A stretch of DNA of 64,000 nt, taken from the NCBI GenBank assembly GCA_026874595.1, contig CM049308.1, positions 25,260,367 through 25,324,366 on the forward strand, written 5' to 3'. This document shows positions 31,905-45,621 of this stretch, piece after piece. Position 1 is the first letter of the stretch, and every line of letters starts with the position of its first letter. Position numbers and translations under genes: made by a program. This DNA comes from Sipunculus nudus (lineage: Eukaryota > Annelida > Sipuncula > Golfingiida > Sipunculidae). The notes beneath the pieces were generated by a model. It ran no database searches. It saw only the letters and a list, made by a program, of their open reading frames with translations, and was not told where the DNA came from.

Positions 31905-32930
31905 CCATCGATTATTGTTTCGATTGTCGTCAGAGATATAACTTATTGTTTTGAATGTCGTCAGAGACATCGGTTACAGTTTTGATTGCAGTCAGAGACA
32001 TTGGGTATCATTTTACCTGCCGTCAGAGACATCGATTATCAATTTTATTGCCGTCAGAGATATCGATTATCGTATACATTGCATTCAGAGACAACAATTG
32101 TTTTTTTTACTGCCGTCAGAGAAGTCGGTTATCTTTTAGATTGTCATTACAGACATCGATCATCGTTTTGTTTGTTATCAGACACATCGATTTTCATATC
32201 AATTGTCATCAGAGACAGCGGTCAACTTTTTGCTTATTATCAGAGACATTGTCTTACGTTTTCCTTGTTAGCAGAGACATCGATAATCGTTTCGATTGTT
32301 ATCAGAGACATCAATCAACGTTTTGCTTGTCATCAAAGACATCGATTATCGTTTCGATTGTCGTCAGAGACATCGATTAACGTTTTGCTTGTTATCAGCG
32401 ACGTCGATTAACGTTTTGCTTGTTATCAGAGACATTGATTAACATTTTGCTTGTCATCAGAGACATCGATTATCGTTTCGATTGTCGTGAGAGACATTGC
32501 TTAACGTTTTGCTTGCTATCAGCGACGTCGATTAACGTTTTGCTTTTTTCTGAGACATTGATTATCATTCGATTGTCGTAAAAACATCGAAGAACGTTTT
32601 GCTTGTCAACAGAGACATCGATTAACTTTTCGATTGTCACCAGAGACATAGACTTACGTTTCGATTGTCGTCATCGATTGTTATCAGAGACACTCGTTTA
32701 GGCTTTGCTTTACATCAGAGACATCGATTATCGTTTCAATTTTCGTATGAGACATCGGATATCGTTTAGAATGTGACCAGAGACTTCATTATCGTTTTGA
32801 TTGTCGCTAGAGACATACATTATTGTTTTGCTTGTCGTCAGAGATAACGATTATTGTTTCTTGCGTCATCAGAGTCATGGGTTATCATTTTGATTGTTGT
32901 CAGAAACATCGATATTCGTATATATTCATG
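31905..32930. repeat. 31-bp satellite array, unit A
   Basis: About 33 units of consensus TCAGAGACATCGATTATCGT followed by ttcgattgtcg, with diverged units toward both ends. The period is one more than a multiple of three and most units lack stops, so overlapping frames of 141 codons are open. These are satellite translations, not genes. Confidence 0.85.
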
Positions 32931-32934
32931 TAAA

Positions 32935-34875
32935 TCGTGTAAGATCAGCTTTTTGGTCAGCAATATCCTGGTAAATCAGGAAGATAAAGATAAGATCAGC
33001 TATTGAGTCAGCATTGTCCTTTCTAATCTGGAAGATAAAGGTAAGATTAGCTATTGGGTCAGTTATGTTCTGTAAAATATAGAAGATAAAGATAAGATCC
33101 GCTAATGGGTCGGCAATGTCCTTTTTAATCGGGAAGATAAAGATAAAGGTAAGATAAGTTATTTGGTCAGCAATGTGCTATTTAATCAGGAAGATACAGA
33201 TAAAATCAGCTTTAGCAATATCCTAAGTAACTCAGGAATATAAGGATAAGATTAGCTTTTGGGTCAGCGATGTCCTGTTAAATCATGAAAATAAGATCCG
33301 CTTATGGGTCAGCTATGTTATGTTAAATCGGGATGATAAAGATAAAGGTAATATCAACTTTTGGGTCAGCAATGTCCTGTTAAATCAGGACGATAAAGAT
33401 AAGATCAACTAATTAGTCAGCATTGTCCTGTTAAATCAGAAAGATAAAGATAAGATCAGCTATTGAGTCAGCATTGTCCTGTCTAATCTGGAAGATAAAG
33501 ATAAGATCAGCTATTGGGTCAGTAATGTTTTGTAAAATATAGAAGATAAAGATAAGATCCGCTAATGGGTCGGCAATGTCCTTTTTAATCGGGAAGATAA
33601 AGATAAAGGTAAGATAAGTTATTTGGTCAGCAATGTGCTATTTAATCAGGAAGATACAGATAAAATCAGCTTTCAGTAATATCCTTAGTAACTCAGGAAT
33701 ATAAGGATAAGATCAGCTATTGAGTCAGCACTGTCTTGTCTAATCTGGAAGATAAAGATAAGATCAGCTATTGGGTCAGTTATGTTATGTTAAATCGGGG
33801 AGATAAAGATAAAGGTAATATCAACTTTTGGGTCAGCAATGTCCTGTTAAATCAGGACGATAAAGATAAGATCAGCTAATTAGTCAGCATTGTCCTGTTA
33901 AATCAGGAAGATAAAGATAAGATCAGCTATTGAGTCAGCATTGTCCTGTTTAATCTGGAAGATGAAGATAAGATCAGCTATTGGGTCAGCAATGTCCTGT
34001 TTAGTCTGGATGATAAAGATAAGATCCGCTACTTGGTCAGCGATGTCCTTTTTAATCGTGAAGATTGAGATACAGGTAAGATCCGTTTTTTTGGTCAGCA
34101 ATGTCATATTTAATCTGGAAGTTAAGATTAGATCAGCTTTTCGGTCAACAATATCCGTTGTAAATCACAAAGAAAAGGATAAGATTAGCTTTTTGGTCAG
34201 CAATATCCTGTTAAGTCGAAAGATAATTATTAGGGTAAGATCCATTATTCGGTCTGCAATGTCCGGTTTAATCAGCAAGATAAAGATAACATCAGTTTCT
34301 GGGTCAAAAATGTCCAGTTAAATCAGGAAGATAAAGATAACGGGAAGATCAACTAATGCGTCAGCAATGTCCTCTTAAATCAGGATGATAAAGATAAGAG
34401 CAGCTTTTCGGCCAGCAATTCCTATTAAATCGAAAAGGTTAGCTATTTGGTCGGAAATGTCATGTCAAATCAGGAAGATAAATATAAGTTCAGCTATTTG
34501 GTCAGTAATGTCATGTTTAAACTGGGAGAAACAGCTAAGTTCAGCTTTTGGGTCAGAAATGTCCTGTTTAAATTGGAAGATACAGATAAGATCAGATATT
34601 TGGTCAGAAATGTCGTTTCAAATCGGGAAGATAAAGATAAAATCAGTTATTGGGTCAGCAACATCGTGTCACATCGGGAAGATAAAGATAAGGTCAGCTT
34701 TTTGGTCAGCAATGTCCTGTTAAAGCCGGAAGATATGGATAAGATCAGCTATTAGGCCAGCATTGTGACGTTTAATTGGAAATATAAATTAATATAAAAT
34801 AAGCTATTAGGTCTGGAATGTCCAGTTAAATCAGGAACGGGGAAGATAAAGATAAGATCAGCTATTGGTTCAGCA
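32935..34875. repeat. 51-bp satellite array with higher-order structure, unit A
   Basis: About 38 units containing GGTCAGCAATGTCCTGTTAA and GAAGATAAAGATAAGATCAG. Each unit carries the small hairpin CCTG-ttaaat-CAGG. A block of about nine units (near 32,990-33,260) recurs about 460 bp later, so the array has a higher-order repeat. Because 51 is a multiple of three, 17-residue repeats (VSNVLLNQEDKDKISYW) appear in one frame. Confidence 0.85.
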
Positions 34876-34879
34876 TCTA

Positions 34880-36640
34880 TTAATTAATGATTCCAGGGGT
34901 CCTTTAGCCCAAGGACAACAATCACTTTAATCCGGAGCTGAAGATATGACTTTCTCAGAGATGTGAAATCCCAAGGGCCATAGAGAATATCTCTGTGTTT
35001 AACGGAATAGACCTTAATACCATATTCATTTAATGAATAATCATGAGCATAACTGTTCCGTGCAGCCAACCAGTATGCTGATTTTACTGTAAACCGTCAT
35101 TCACTTGACAATAAAATTTATTGCATAATTTGGGAGACGTCTCCCAAACAGAACGTGTGTAGTCTGTACCAGTTCCCATGTCGATATGTTTTCCGGGATA
35201 ATTTTTTTTAATACAGAGGAGACAGTATAAAAAGTTCTAGGCCAAAGGCTGCAGGAGCCATTCCTCCGACTACTGAGTGAATAATAATGTCTTACCTGCA
35301 TGGCACGTAATTCGTATGAGACAAATAATCCATAATATTGCTAGACAGTTCATAATGACTGCGATATATTCATCAGTGCAGCGAATCCAGTTGATGACGT
35401 CTATGTCATCGACCTTTGTGACGTCATTATTGTCTTGTCAAACAGTTGTCGCAAGGAAGACTTTCTGTTTAGGAGCTTTTAGTGGCTCAATATAGTAATT
35501 AGGTCAAAAGTGCGGGACATAAGGGCTCTGGTGGTGAAGACAATGAAATACAATTACTCTCATTTAATGTGAAAATTTGAAATACGTATAAATTATGAAA
35601 TATGTATTTTGAATCCCAAGGTCATGCACTAAATAGCCAAATCCCGTTTATCGCTCAGTTACCGGGGAGGGGTGATTCCAGGGATTGCTTGGAGATAGCA
35701 TTCAACTCTATTATGGAGTGATATTAAAACATATATCAACAGCTAAATTACTGTTCTTCTTACCATAAGAGGAACAATGTTTGGATGTAACCTGTGCATG
35801 ATTCCTTATCCCCAGTATCTTTGTGATCTCATGCCAGACAGGAAATGATGTCCGCGAGATATATCTATATGCATAAATTGTTGCAAAAATGCAAGTGTAC
35901 AGTAATGAAACCTGACTGATATTGTATATGTTTTCAACATTATTTTCTTTATATAATGTTCCTAGCGTACGTTATCCCCTAGATGCTGTAAGGAGGTCCT
36001 TGGTACGTTATAAACATGCAACAATATTTACTGGCTCATGGTTTGTCTATCGGTCACCATGGACATAACAGATGCAGATGGAGCTTTTAATATTGCAGAC
36101 CATAGTTATTATATGTGGGCATGTTGAAGTCAATCAATAAACATGCTGACTTCAGCCCAGGGCCACCTCGTTTATACAGACATTGTGTTCTCATCTTGTA
36201 TTGAACTATACTTTGTGCATGGGGTGTAGGCAAATGAAATGAATCTTGGCGTTTGTATGACAGTTTTTTTTCATTTTATGTTGAGGTAACCGACACTATT
36301 TCTTAATGGCTTTACTAGGTATAGTGTGTATCTGCAATATTCTGTTCCGGATTTCGTGACAGGGCTGAAACACATGAATATGCTGGCGTACGTCAACCAG
36401 GCTCTGTGTACCGCACCTGCGGGAACTGCATGTAAAACATCACGCGTTTCTTCAAATCGCAACTAGAAACACTTGTTCGGGAAAGCCTAAGGATAAAAGC
36501 AGAGATATATGAAATCTCAGTTGTTGAAACAAGATGTTGTCGGAGACATCAAACCCACGTAGGATTATCCTCTTTGCTGTGTAGGTTTACACACACTCAA
36601 AACGTAGGGTTGTCAAATCGACAACTTAAGGGCGGTCTAA
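34880..36640. other. Intergenic, no gene recognised (contains the right CRE-pair repeat)
   Basis: Apart from the repeat at 35,300-35,475 I see no supported gene. Unit B equivalent is 61,840-63,600, at about 97-98% identity with several small indels. Confidence 0.5.
35300..35475. repeat. CRE-pair repeat, right of the satellites, unit A
   Basis: Homologue of 30,690-30,900. One perfect TGACGTCA (35,419-35,426) and one broken version (TGACGTCT, 35,395-35,402) where about 15 bp are missing relative to unit B. Confidence 0.6.
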
Positions 36641-36679
36641 TGGGTGTACCTACAACGACAACCCATAAATAATTATGAT

Positions 36680-36712
36680 AATAAAAGTAATAATAATAAT
36701 AATAATAATAAC
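36680..36712. repeat. AAT trinucleotide microsatellite, unit A
   Basis: Eight or so AAT units; the unit B run (63,640-63,678) is longer by about four units. Confidence 0.8.
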
Positions 36713-36835
36713 GAACATATTCATGTAAAAATTTTTTCATTAAAATCAAGTGGTAGAGTGCCTTGTGATACGTACATATTTGTCTGCAACAGATTTCCGA
36801 CTGATTATTCCTTGGAATTTGAACAGGTTTCTATC

Positions 36836-37065
36836 CAAGTGTGTAGGCTATCAGTGCGTACGAAACGAGTGTGTAGGCTATTCACGTAACGAGTGTGTAG
36901 GCTATCAGTGCTTACGAAACGAGTGTGTAGGCTATGATCGTAACGAGTGTGTAGGCTATCAGTGCTTACGAAACGAGTGTGTAGGCTATTCACGTAACGA
37001 GTGTGTAGGCTATCAGTGTTCACGTATCGAGTGTGTAGGCTATCAGTGTTCAAGTAACGAGTGTG
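36836..37065. repeat. 54-bp composite minisatellite (GAGTGTGTAGGCTAT core), unit A
   Basis: Alternating 30-bp (core + cagtgcttacgaaac) and 24-bp (core + tcacgtaac) units, together 54 bp. In the plus frame it reads ECVGYQCLRN-ECVGYSRN, and in the minus frame DSLHTRYVNSLHTRF. Both strands are open, which argues for simple repeat expansion. A 156-codon plus-strand frame (36,750-37,220) spans it. Confidence 0.75.
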
Positions 37066-37079
37066 TGCCTTTATCGCAT

Positions 37080-38630
<1,551 letters not shown>

Positions 38631-38889
38631 AAAACGTTATTTATATTTAGCAGATGTATAATATATTCCGGGGATTGGTGCAAAATTGGTGCAAGATGGT
38701 CTGAGGATATTTAGTTGTACTAAGCCCTTGCATCGGTGCAGCCTTGGCTTGTTAATCCGTATTAATTTATCTTGGGTGGTGGTGACTGTGGAAGTCACCA
38801 GGCCTCTGCCATGAGGCGTGTCCCTATTGTGGGATGCTCCACAACTGTTGTTTGGATTCACTGATTCGGCCCATATTCCCAAGTTCATT

Positions 38890-39520
38890 CGTGCCTTAGT
38901 GACTCTACATTTGTGAATATTTTTTGATGGCGTTCCAGAATCTGGATCATGTGCTGGATCCACACCAAAATCTGATCGAATTTTTATTTGCCCATTCCTA
39001 CTGCAGCCGGGAGAGGGCATACATAAAATTATTTTATTTCGTGCGCATGCGATACTATTTGATGCACACGCGATACTACGAAATAAAAATAAATTCTATG
39101 TTTGTCCTCTCCCATGTGAAATAAAACTTTCATTAAACAGGATTAAATGAAACCTCGGAGGAAATATAATAGGACTGCAGTCAAACTTGAGGAGGTACAG
39201 AACTTCTTACCAAACAGAGGGAAAAAGAAACCTCGCCAATATTTGAAAAAAAGGTTGAATTGGTCCTTCATAATTATAGCAAACGCATCGAGAAACTATA
39301 AATCTATATTCGGAGAAATGCAAGCCTCCGCCATTTCGGAGTCCCTATTTTGGGATGCTCCCCAAAACACTTGTTCCTCAAGGTTCATTGTGCACAAGTG
39401 ACTGTACATTTGTGAATATTACTGTATGGCGTTCCTGAATCCGGATCAACACCAAAATCCAATCGATTCATCATTGGCCCATTCCAGAGATGCCCTGAAA
39501 TTGGAAGAGGCATTGATACA
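38890..39520. repeat. Duplicated interspersed repeat fragment
   Basis: A block at about 38,905-39,010 ('acatttgtgaatatt', 'atggcgttcc', 'cacaccaaaatc') recurs, diverged, at about 39,405-39,520. The 'ccggatcaacaccaaaatcc' style is familiar from mollusc interspersed repeats. The frames crossing it on either strand have no supported product. Confidence 0.45.
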
Positions 39521-40480
39521 GTTTGTGCAATATGAAAATTGCTGAAGTTTCTATATTTTTCACACCAATGTGCACTTATTGATCATAGTTTAGCGATATG
39601 ATAATCAACCAATGGTCTCACTGTGTTTTTTGGCAAGTTGTGTTCTTTTCGAGTTTTTGAAGATAAGGCTGAAATGAAAGGATGATCTGTAATGAAAAGC
39701 GGTACGCTCAGTGCCCGTGCAGGTGTGTTGAACGAACAGGCTGTTCAAGCTAAAACAATTTTTTTAGGTATCTACAATGTGACAAAAAAAAAATGTAGAG
39801 ATGCCTGAACCTTCTACTTTACATTTTCACACACATATATATTTAATCTGGCTAAAGACGCAAATGTTTATCTTTCTTTGAGATAATGCATATATTTTAA
39901 AATGCAGTTTACCCCTACTTGTGCAATTATAATTACATTTGTGCAGTTGCCATTCTGAATTTCTACAGTCCTATAATTGTTTATCCCGTCATAGAATGAA
40001 AACCCAATATTTTTCCCACTTTTATACCCACTTTTATGCCCGTGATCGGATTGAACCGTTCTCTCATAGAAAGGCTGTACATTATATAATTGGCTCAGGA
40101 ATAATTTTAACAAGTATTGTCCACTAATGTATAATAGTCATAGATAAAATTTGTTGACATTAAGTCTTTGGCTGCATGTCTTATTTTATACACTTGTGCA
40201 GATATAATACTGATAGCTGCTGAAGGGGGGGGGGGGGGGCTTAGTTCGAGGAATTTATTATACTTTTTTGTTTATATTTACAGTATATTTACATAAAGGC
40301 TTCGGTCCTCTAGAATGTATGAGTTTCCCTCTGACTTACAGTAGTTTTGGTAACCCTGCTTCTGAGCGCGCTCTCCTGCATCAGGCCGCCTTATTATAAT
40401 GTTGCGATCAATACAACACAGTGGAAATATAAACAGGAATACAGCGAACTTTGGATCATACCTGGCCGTCACAGTTTAGA
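39521..40480. other. Upstream region of the unit B FReD gene
   Basis: AT-rich, with a poly-G run at 40,225-40,239. No clear TATA or CCAAT arrangement was recognised in the last 300 bases before the ATG at 40,482. A 5' UTR exon or promoter must lie here or further upstream. Confidence 0.4.
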
Positions 40481-40481
40481 T

Positions 40482-40548
40482 ATGGATCTCATAGGAATCT
40501 TACTCCTGATTTTGTTTTACTTCAAAGCAAAAATTCATGGCGCTGAGG
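40482..40548 (+). other. Signal-peptide exon (exon 1) of the unit B FReD gene
   Basis: 22 codons plus one base. [14 protein letters not shown] is a short N-terminus followed by a strong hydrophobic core, with a plausible cleavage near IHG-AEG. The donor is GAGG|GTTGGT; its last base plus the first two of exon 2 (GC) make a Gly codon that keeps the frame into IQQSCYDH. A near-consensus start context (A at -3, G at +4) supports the ATG at 40,482. No clear TATA box was identified upstream. Confidence 0.65.
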
Positions 40549-43500
40549 GTTGGTAGACTTTATATTTACTTGTATAACAACCAAAAAAGTAAAAATAATT
40601 CCTTTGCACTTTATGTTTCGCTTTATGATCATATATTTGTGCAGTATACCAGTATATAAAATATATTTTATATAACAGTATTCAAGCAACTGTTAGTTAT
40701 CTATTAAAATAATTTAAAGCGTGAATATCTTTTTGAATGCAGGCTCGATTTGAGAATCTAAAAATATCGCCACTGACATTATTGGTTCATTTTTTATTAT
40801 TGATTGCTATCAATGTCTAGTTTCCATGGCTAATTATATTTACCTGAACATTTACACAAAACATTCATATTATTAAATTTAAAAGGGTCCATGGCATGCT
40901 GGTATTTTCTAGTAGAACCTTTCATCTGTGCGCTGCAGGCGCCTACTTAATGTTTTTCTTGATGATTCCCAGGCATACAACAATCCTGTTACGACCATCT
41001 TTTTTACAAAACCCTTCTTGGTGTGACGCCAACAGATGGTGTGTACAACGTCATGATTAACGGGGACGTCACGCCTGTCTACTGTGACATGACCACTGAC
41101 GGAGGAGGCTGGACGCTTCTGGTTGCCATGGTGGAGGGGTTGAACTGGAACTTGCAAAACATTCTCGAACGCAATGAACAGATGCCCGGTTTATCAGTGG
41201 ACTATTCGGTGCTAGGGAAAGCTGAATACATCAAAGAAAATGCACAGGGAAAACGTATTCAGGTACATTCATGCTAAAATATCATTATATAGAAACCTGG
41301 GAGGGTCAAACACATTTATATTGCATCGAATATACAATAATTTCATCTCACGACAGCTGCGGCTATAAAAGCTATTTTCTCCATTTGCAAAAATAGTTGC
41401 ATTTAAACGTGTGAAAGAAAACATTATGGATTTTTGGCTAGGCCACACGCAAAATATTATGGCTCTATTTCTTTTTTCTTTTCTTTACTGGTCGAAACAC
41501 AATACATATAATTTAGCAAGCTTGCCTAGAAATGTCCTTTAATTCTTGAAGGGTAATTTAAGCTCAACACTGTATGTAGAACATTTTCATTCCTTTAAGA
41601 GTTTTTAAGGGAATTCATGCCATAGCACAGATTAGCAACATTACCAAGGATCACATCCTCTTTCTGATCCATGAGTTGATCCACAAAAAAGAAGAGTTTT
41701 CTATATAATCATTACTGCCAGGTTCCTGGATCACCTTGGAATGAAATATTAGTTTGTAAAAAATCCAATTGTTGACATGAAATGCAGGCGCGGATCCAGG
41801 AATTTTTGCAGGGGGGGGGGGGGTCAACGGTTGTCATTGGGTGATTTCCGAGCAATTAACCTGTCATGAGAGTGAGTGAGAGAAAGAGAGAGAGAAGAAC
41901 CACTATACAATTTTCAAATACCTAACTCGTCTCGTTATATAAAAAAAAATCTCTGTATATCACACAGTTTGCTCTGGAAGCAACAGGGAGAGAACGGTGG
42001 GGAGGAAGATTTTCTGCCCCGACAACATACTCCCTCGTCAACTACAGCCCAAACCAGACGGACATTCAAGTCCTAGCCAAATATGACCAGTGGGAATTTG
42101 GCAGGCATTCAATCGGACAGAGTTTACCATGGATAGATAAAGACCATGTCTGTGCCCTCTTGACCACCAGAGTCCTGGCGTCAAATTGGTATGGTACCCT
42201 TGTGATGAAACCTTGTTATGCTTTCGAAGAAAAAGGGCCATCAGCTTGGCTTATGTCTGGATCCCATTACGTGAATAAAGCTACACCAGTTTACTATTGG
42301 TTACGCGAAAATGTCCCAGGTATGTGTTTTGGATATGACACTCATCACGAGACTTTATATAAAACAAGTGACCCATGGGTCATGACGCTCAGCCAACTGA
42401 CATGTTGACAATATGTCCTTGAACAGGCAACTAATTAAGATAATGTAAATGGCATCATCGTTCATGCATATTAGCTTAAGTTCATCCAGACCCATAAGCA
42501 CACCAAATTTGATTACAACCCAACAAGCCTTTCCTGAGGAATCTGGCATTTAGTGTGTATTTTGCATTATTTCTGGGGTGCTCTAACATACCCCGAAACT
42601 CTGGGTATATAGTTCAGAGTGACCCAATTTCAGCTTTCTGGGGAGAACTTTCAGGATGTCAAGTTAGAAGATTCTGGGTCCAATGGTTAGGATTTACTTT
42701 GGTATCAAATTTTCAATTATTCTTGGGAGTGCTTATAAGCCCCATAGCTAGGAGAATATGGTTAAATAGAGACCTAATTTCAGGTTTCAAAGGAGAATTT
42801 TCATGGACCTCCCTGGATTTTAAGTTAGAAGATTCTAGGTCCAATGGTTATGATTTGTGCCCTGCTTTTGGTATCAAACTTTAAATTATGCTAGGGGTGC
42901 TTGTAAGCCACATAGCTCAGAAGATATGAGTAACAGACACCTGATTTCAGGTTTCCAAGGGTATTTTACACGGATCTCCCTGGATATCAGGTTGGAAGAT
43001 TCTAGAAATTATTGTTATGATTTGTGCCCCGTTAACAGATGACAACATCTTCAAGGGTCTCAAAAACAGAGAAAAAAATAAAAAAATTTAAAAAAAAAAT
43101 ACAGGTGGTGCCACCAGCCTGCAGAAACTGATGAAACATTCTATGACCAGTATCTATGCAAAGAATCATGGTGATCAATGCATTAGTTGTTCAGATACTT
43201 GAGCTTTTATATCAAATTTTCCATGTTTCTTGAAGGAGGGGGGGGGGGTATTTCGAAGCCCCATAGCTCAGAGGTTATGGGTATCAGAGAACTAATTTTA
43301 GGTTTCCAAGGAGACTTTTCATGAGCCTCCCTTCATGTCAAGAAAGAAGATTCTAGGTCCGGCCGTTACAATTTGGGCCCCGTTAACAGATGATCGCATC
43401 TTTACAGGTCTCAAAAATAGAGAAAATCGTAAAAATTTGAAAAAATAAAGATGGCGCCACCAGACCGCAGAAACTGATGAAACACTCCTTGATCAATATC

Positions 43501-45232
43501 CATACAAAGAATCATGGCGATCAATGCACAAGTTGTTCAGATACTTGAGCTTTTGTATCAAATTTTCCATTACTCTGGGGGGTACTTCGAAGCCCCATAG
43601 CTCACAGGTTTTGGGTAATAGAGACCTAATTTAAGGTTTCCAAGGAGACATTTCGTGGGCCTTCCTGCATTTTAAGATATAAGGGTCTAGGTCCAATCAT
43701 AACCATTAGTGCCCTGTTGACAGATGACCACATCTTTTAAGGTCTCAAAAATAGAGAAAAAAATCATAAAAAAATATAAAAAAAAAACAGGCTGCACCAC
43801 CAGTCTGCAGAAAATTAAAAAAAAAATTCATGATCAATATCCATGCAAAGAATCATGAGGATCAATGCATTAGTTGTTCAAATACTTGAGCTTTTGAATC
43901 CTATTTTTCTTCATTTTTGGGGTACTTCGGAGCCCCATAGCTCAAAGAATATGGGTAACAGAGACCTAATTTCAGTTTTCCAAGGAGATCTTTCATGGAA
44001 CTCTCTGGATGTCAAGTGAGAAGATTCCAGGTTTAGCAGTTACGATTTGTGCCTGGTTAACGGACAGACGGACGGACGACGGACAAAGAGTGATTGCTAA
44101 AGCTCAGATGACTTACAGTCAGCTGAGCTAATAAACATAACATCACAAACCCAGCTCCATCATCCAGGCCCGCTGGAGATGTAATCAATCCTCCATAGAA
44201 ATGACGTCATTGCGGTGAAATCATGGCTGTAATAGGACTACACACAAATTCATTGGAATCCATTTTAAACGTTTAGATATATTATAAACGCAAAAAGATG
44301 TCATGGACAGTTTTTACTGTGTTCAGGTTGCCACTTGCGGTCATAAAATTTGACTGGCTGTCAATCGTATTCACTGAATTAAGCTAAAAAAATCATTTCG
44401 TTGTTCCTATGTTTGATTGTTTACAAAATATTTGTAAACAAGTGAATATCTTTCGAGATGATTTGATCGAATAGTTTAAGATGGCTAAAAGAAATGTAAT
44501 TAATTCTAGGTTTGGATCTTTGGAAACATTACAAACAGAATAAAAAATGTTGCATTAACTAGAGCATCAACCAGCCGCGTTCTTACATTTACTCGAATCG
44601 GCTATATATAAATTGTAAAAATTAATTGCTCCTTTCCGCAAACGTTAATTAATATTCATGTGCTCTTCGGTGAAACTTAAAGTGTCATAATAAATAAGGC
44701 TTAAAGAAAGAGACGGGAAGGGTCATGAAATACCATCTGTCAACGGAGGTAATAAATTATCATGCAAGTATATCTTATATAACGACCTTTTGCAGGAACT
44801 ACTGAAACGCCAACACTTCTCCCGATCAGTGAAGCTGATGTTACTCGCCGGCCGATGGCGTGCGACAACGTGTCCCGATTGGTAGATAAAAACCTTCAGA
44901 CCGGTCTGACTCTACCCGGACGTGGAGGACCCGGATGTACAGCCTCTTTCACGATCAACATGCCATCAAACAACACCGCAAGCATGTACTTTCTGGTACG
45001 TGTTTTTGGGGAAAATCTTGGCACAGAAAATCTGATCGTGGCCCACGCGGAAACACAGTCTCTGTCCAAAGGCTGGTTCAAATTGTGTCACGTGAATAAA
45101 AATTTCGCCGGGGTGGACGAACTTGATTTCGCCTGTGACATGACCACTCCCAGCGTGCTTCATTTGGTTGTGTTCGCTATGGAGGAGGACATTACAGTCA
45201 CAGAAATCATAGCGATCAGAATGAATTACTGA
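40482..45232 (+). CDS. Secreted fibrinogen-related (FReD) protein with C-terminal lectin-like domain, four coding exons
   Basis: Predicted exons are 40,482-40,548, 40,973-41,262, 41,968-42,319 and 44,796-45,232. All introns are GT-AG and the phases (1, 0, 1) join without breaking the frame, giving about 381 residues. Exon 1 is a signal peptide with core [12 protein letters not shown]. The frame is open upstream to an ATG at 40,347; I chose the ATG at 40,482 because it starts the signal peptide directly. Exon 2 holds the FReD start, SCYDHLFYK then DGVYNV and [15 protein letters not shown], the classic FReD motif. Exon 3 completes a domain of about 213 residues, the usual FReD length, but without the canonical C-terminal W-C-LNG motif, so it is a divergent member. 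Exon 4 is a lectin-like beta-sandwich candidate. Such proteins are commonly secreted pattern-recognition lectins; that role is inferred from the family. Confidence 0.8.
42320..44795. repeat. Intron 3 (unit B), same tandem mollusc-type repeat plus a 118-bp unit-specific segment
   Basis: Colinear with A 900-3,255, with about 2% substitutions and several small indels in A-runs and G-runs. It additionally contains about 118 bp (roughly 44,262-44,385) between 'cattggaat' and 'aagctaaaaaaatc' that are missing from unit A. I see no terminal repeats on that segment, so it may be a deletion in A rather than an insertion in B. Confidence 0.7.
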
Positions 45233-45621
45233 ATTGATGTTACATCATCACTGGAGTTATTTTTTTAAGATGATTTTAATTGACCACGGTAAATAAGAAA
45301 TGTTTTGGTTTTGCAAATTTAAAGCCAGATTTGAATTTGGGAAAACTGAACGAAAGTAATGAACTGAGCATAACGTTATATAACCTTTTTCTAACATTTT
45401 ACTGATATACTGTCTTCAGAATTCTCATATTTGAATAATATAGAACAGGTGTGAACATAAAAAAGTACGACAATTCTTTAATACGTAATCACGAAAGTAG
45501 AATTATATCCCAAAATAAAATTCTGCGGACGTACAGTGCTAAGTAAGGCAAGCATTTAAACATTGAGGCGGTTGCCTTGACAAAAAAAGGATTTATATAC
45601 AAAGACTTAGTCTTTACATTA

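Noticed and set aside
31951-32411. Overlapping 141-codon frames in the 31-bp satellite (and 58,909-59,369)
   Set aside because: The period is not a multiple of three and overlapping frames are open, as expected from a stop-poor satellite unit.
33941-34755. 126-, 112- and 102-codon frames in the 51-bp satellite (and in unit B)
   Set aside because: They translate the satellite unit (17-residue repeats), with no signal peptide, splice or domain evidence.
31905-34875. CRISPR-like regular repeats
   Set aside because: Contiguous tandem satellites with no unique spacers, in an animal genome.
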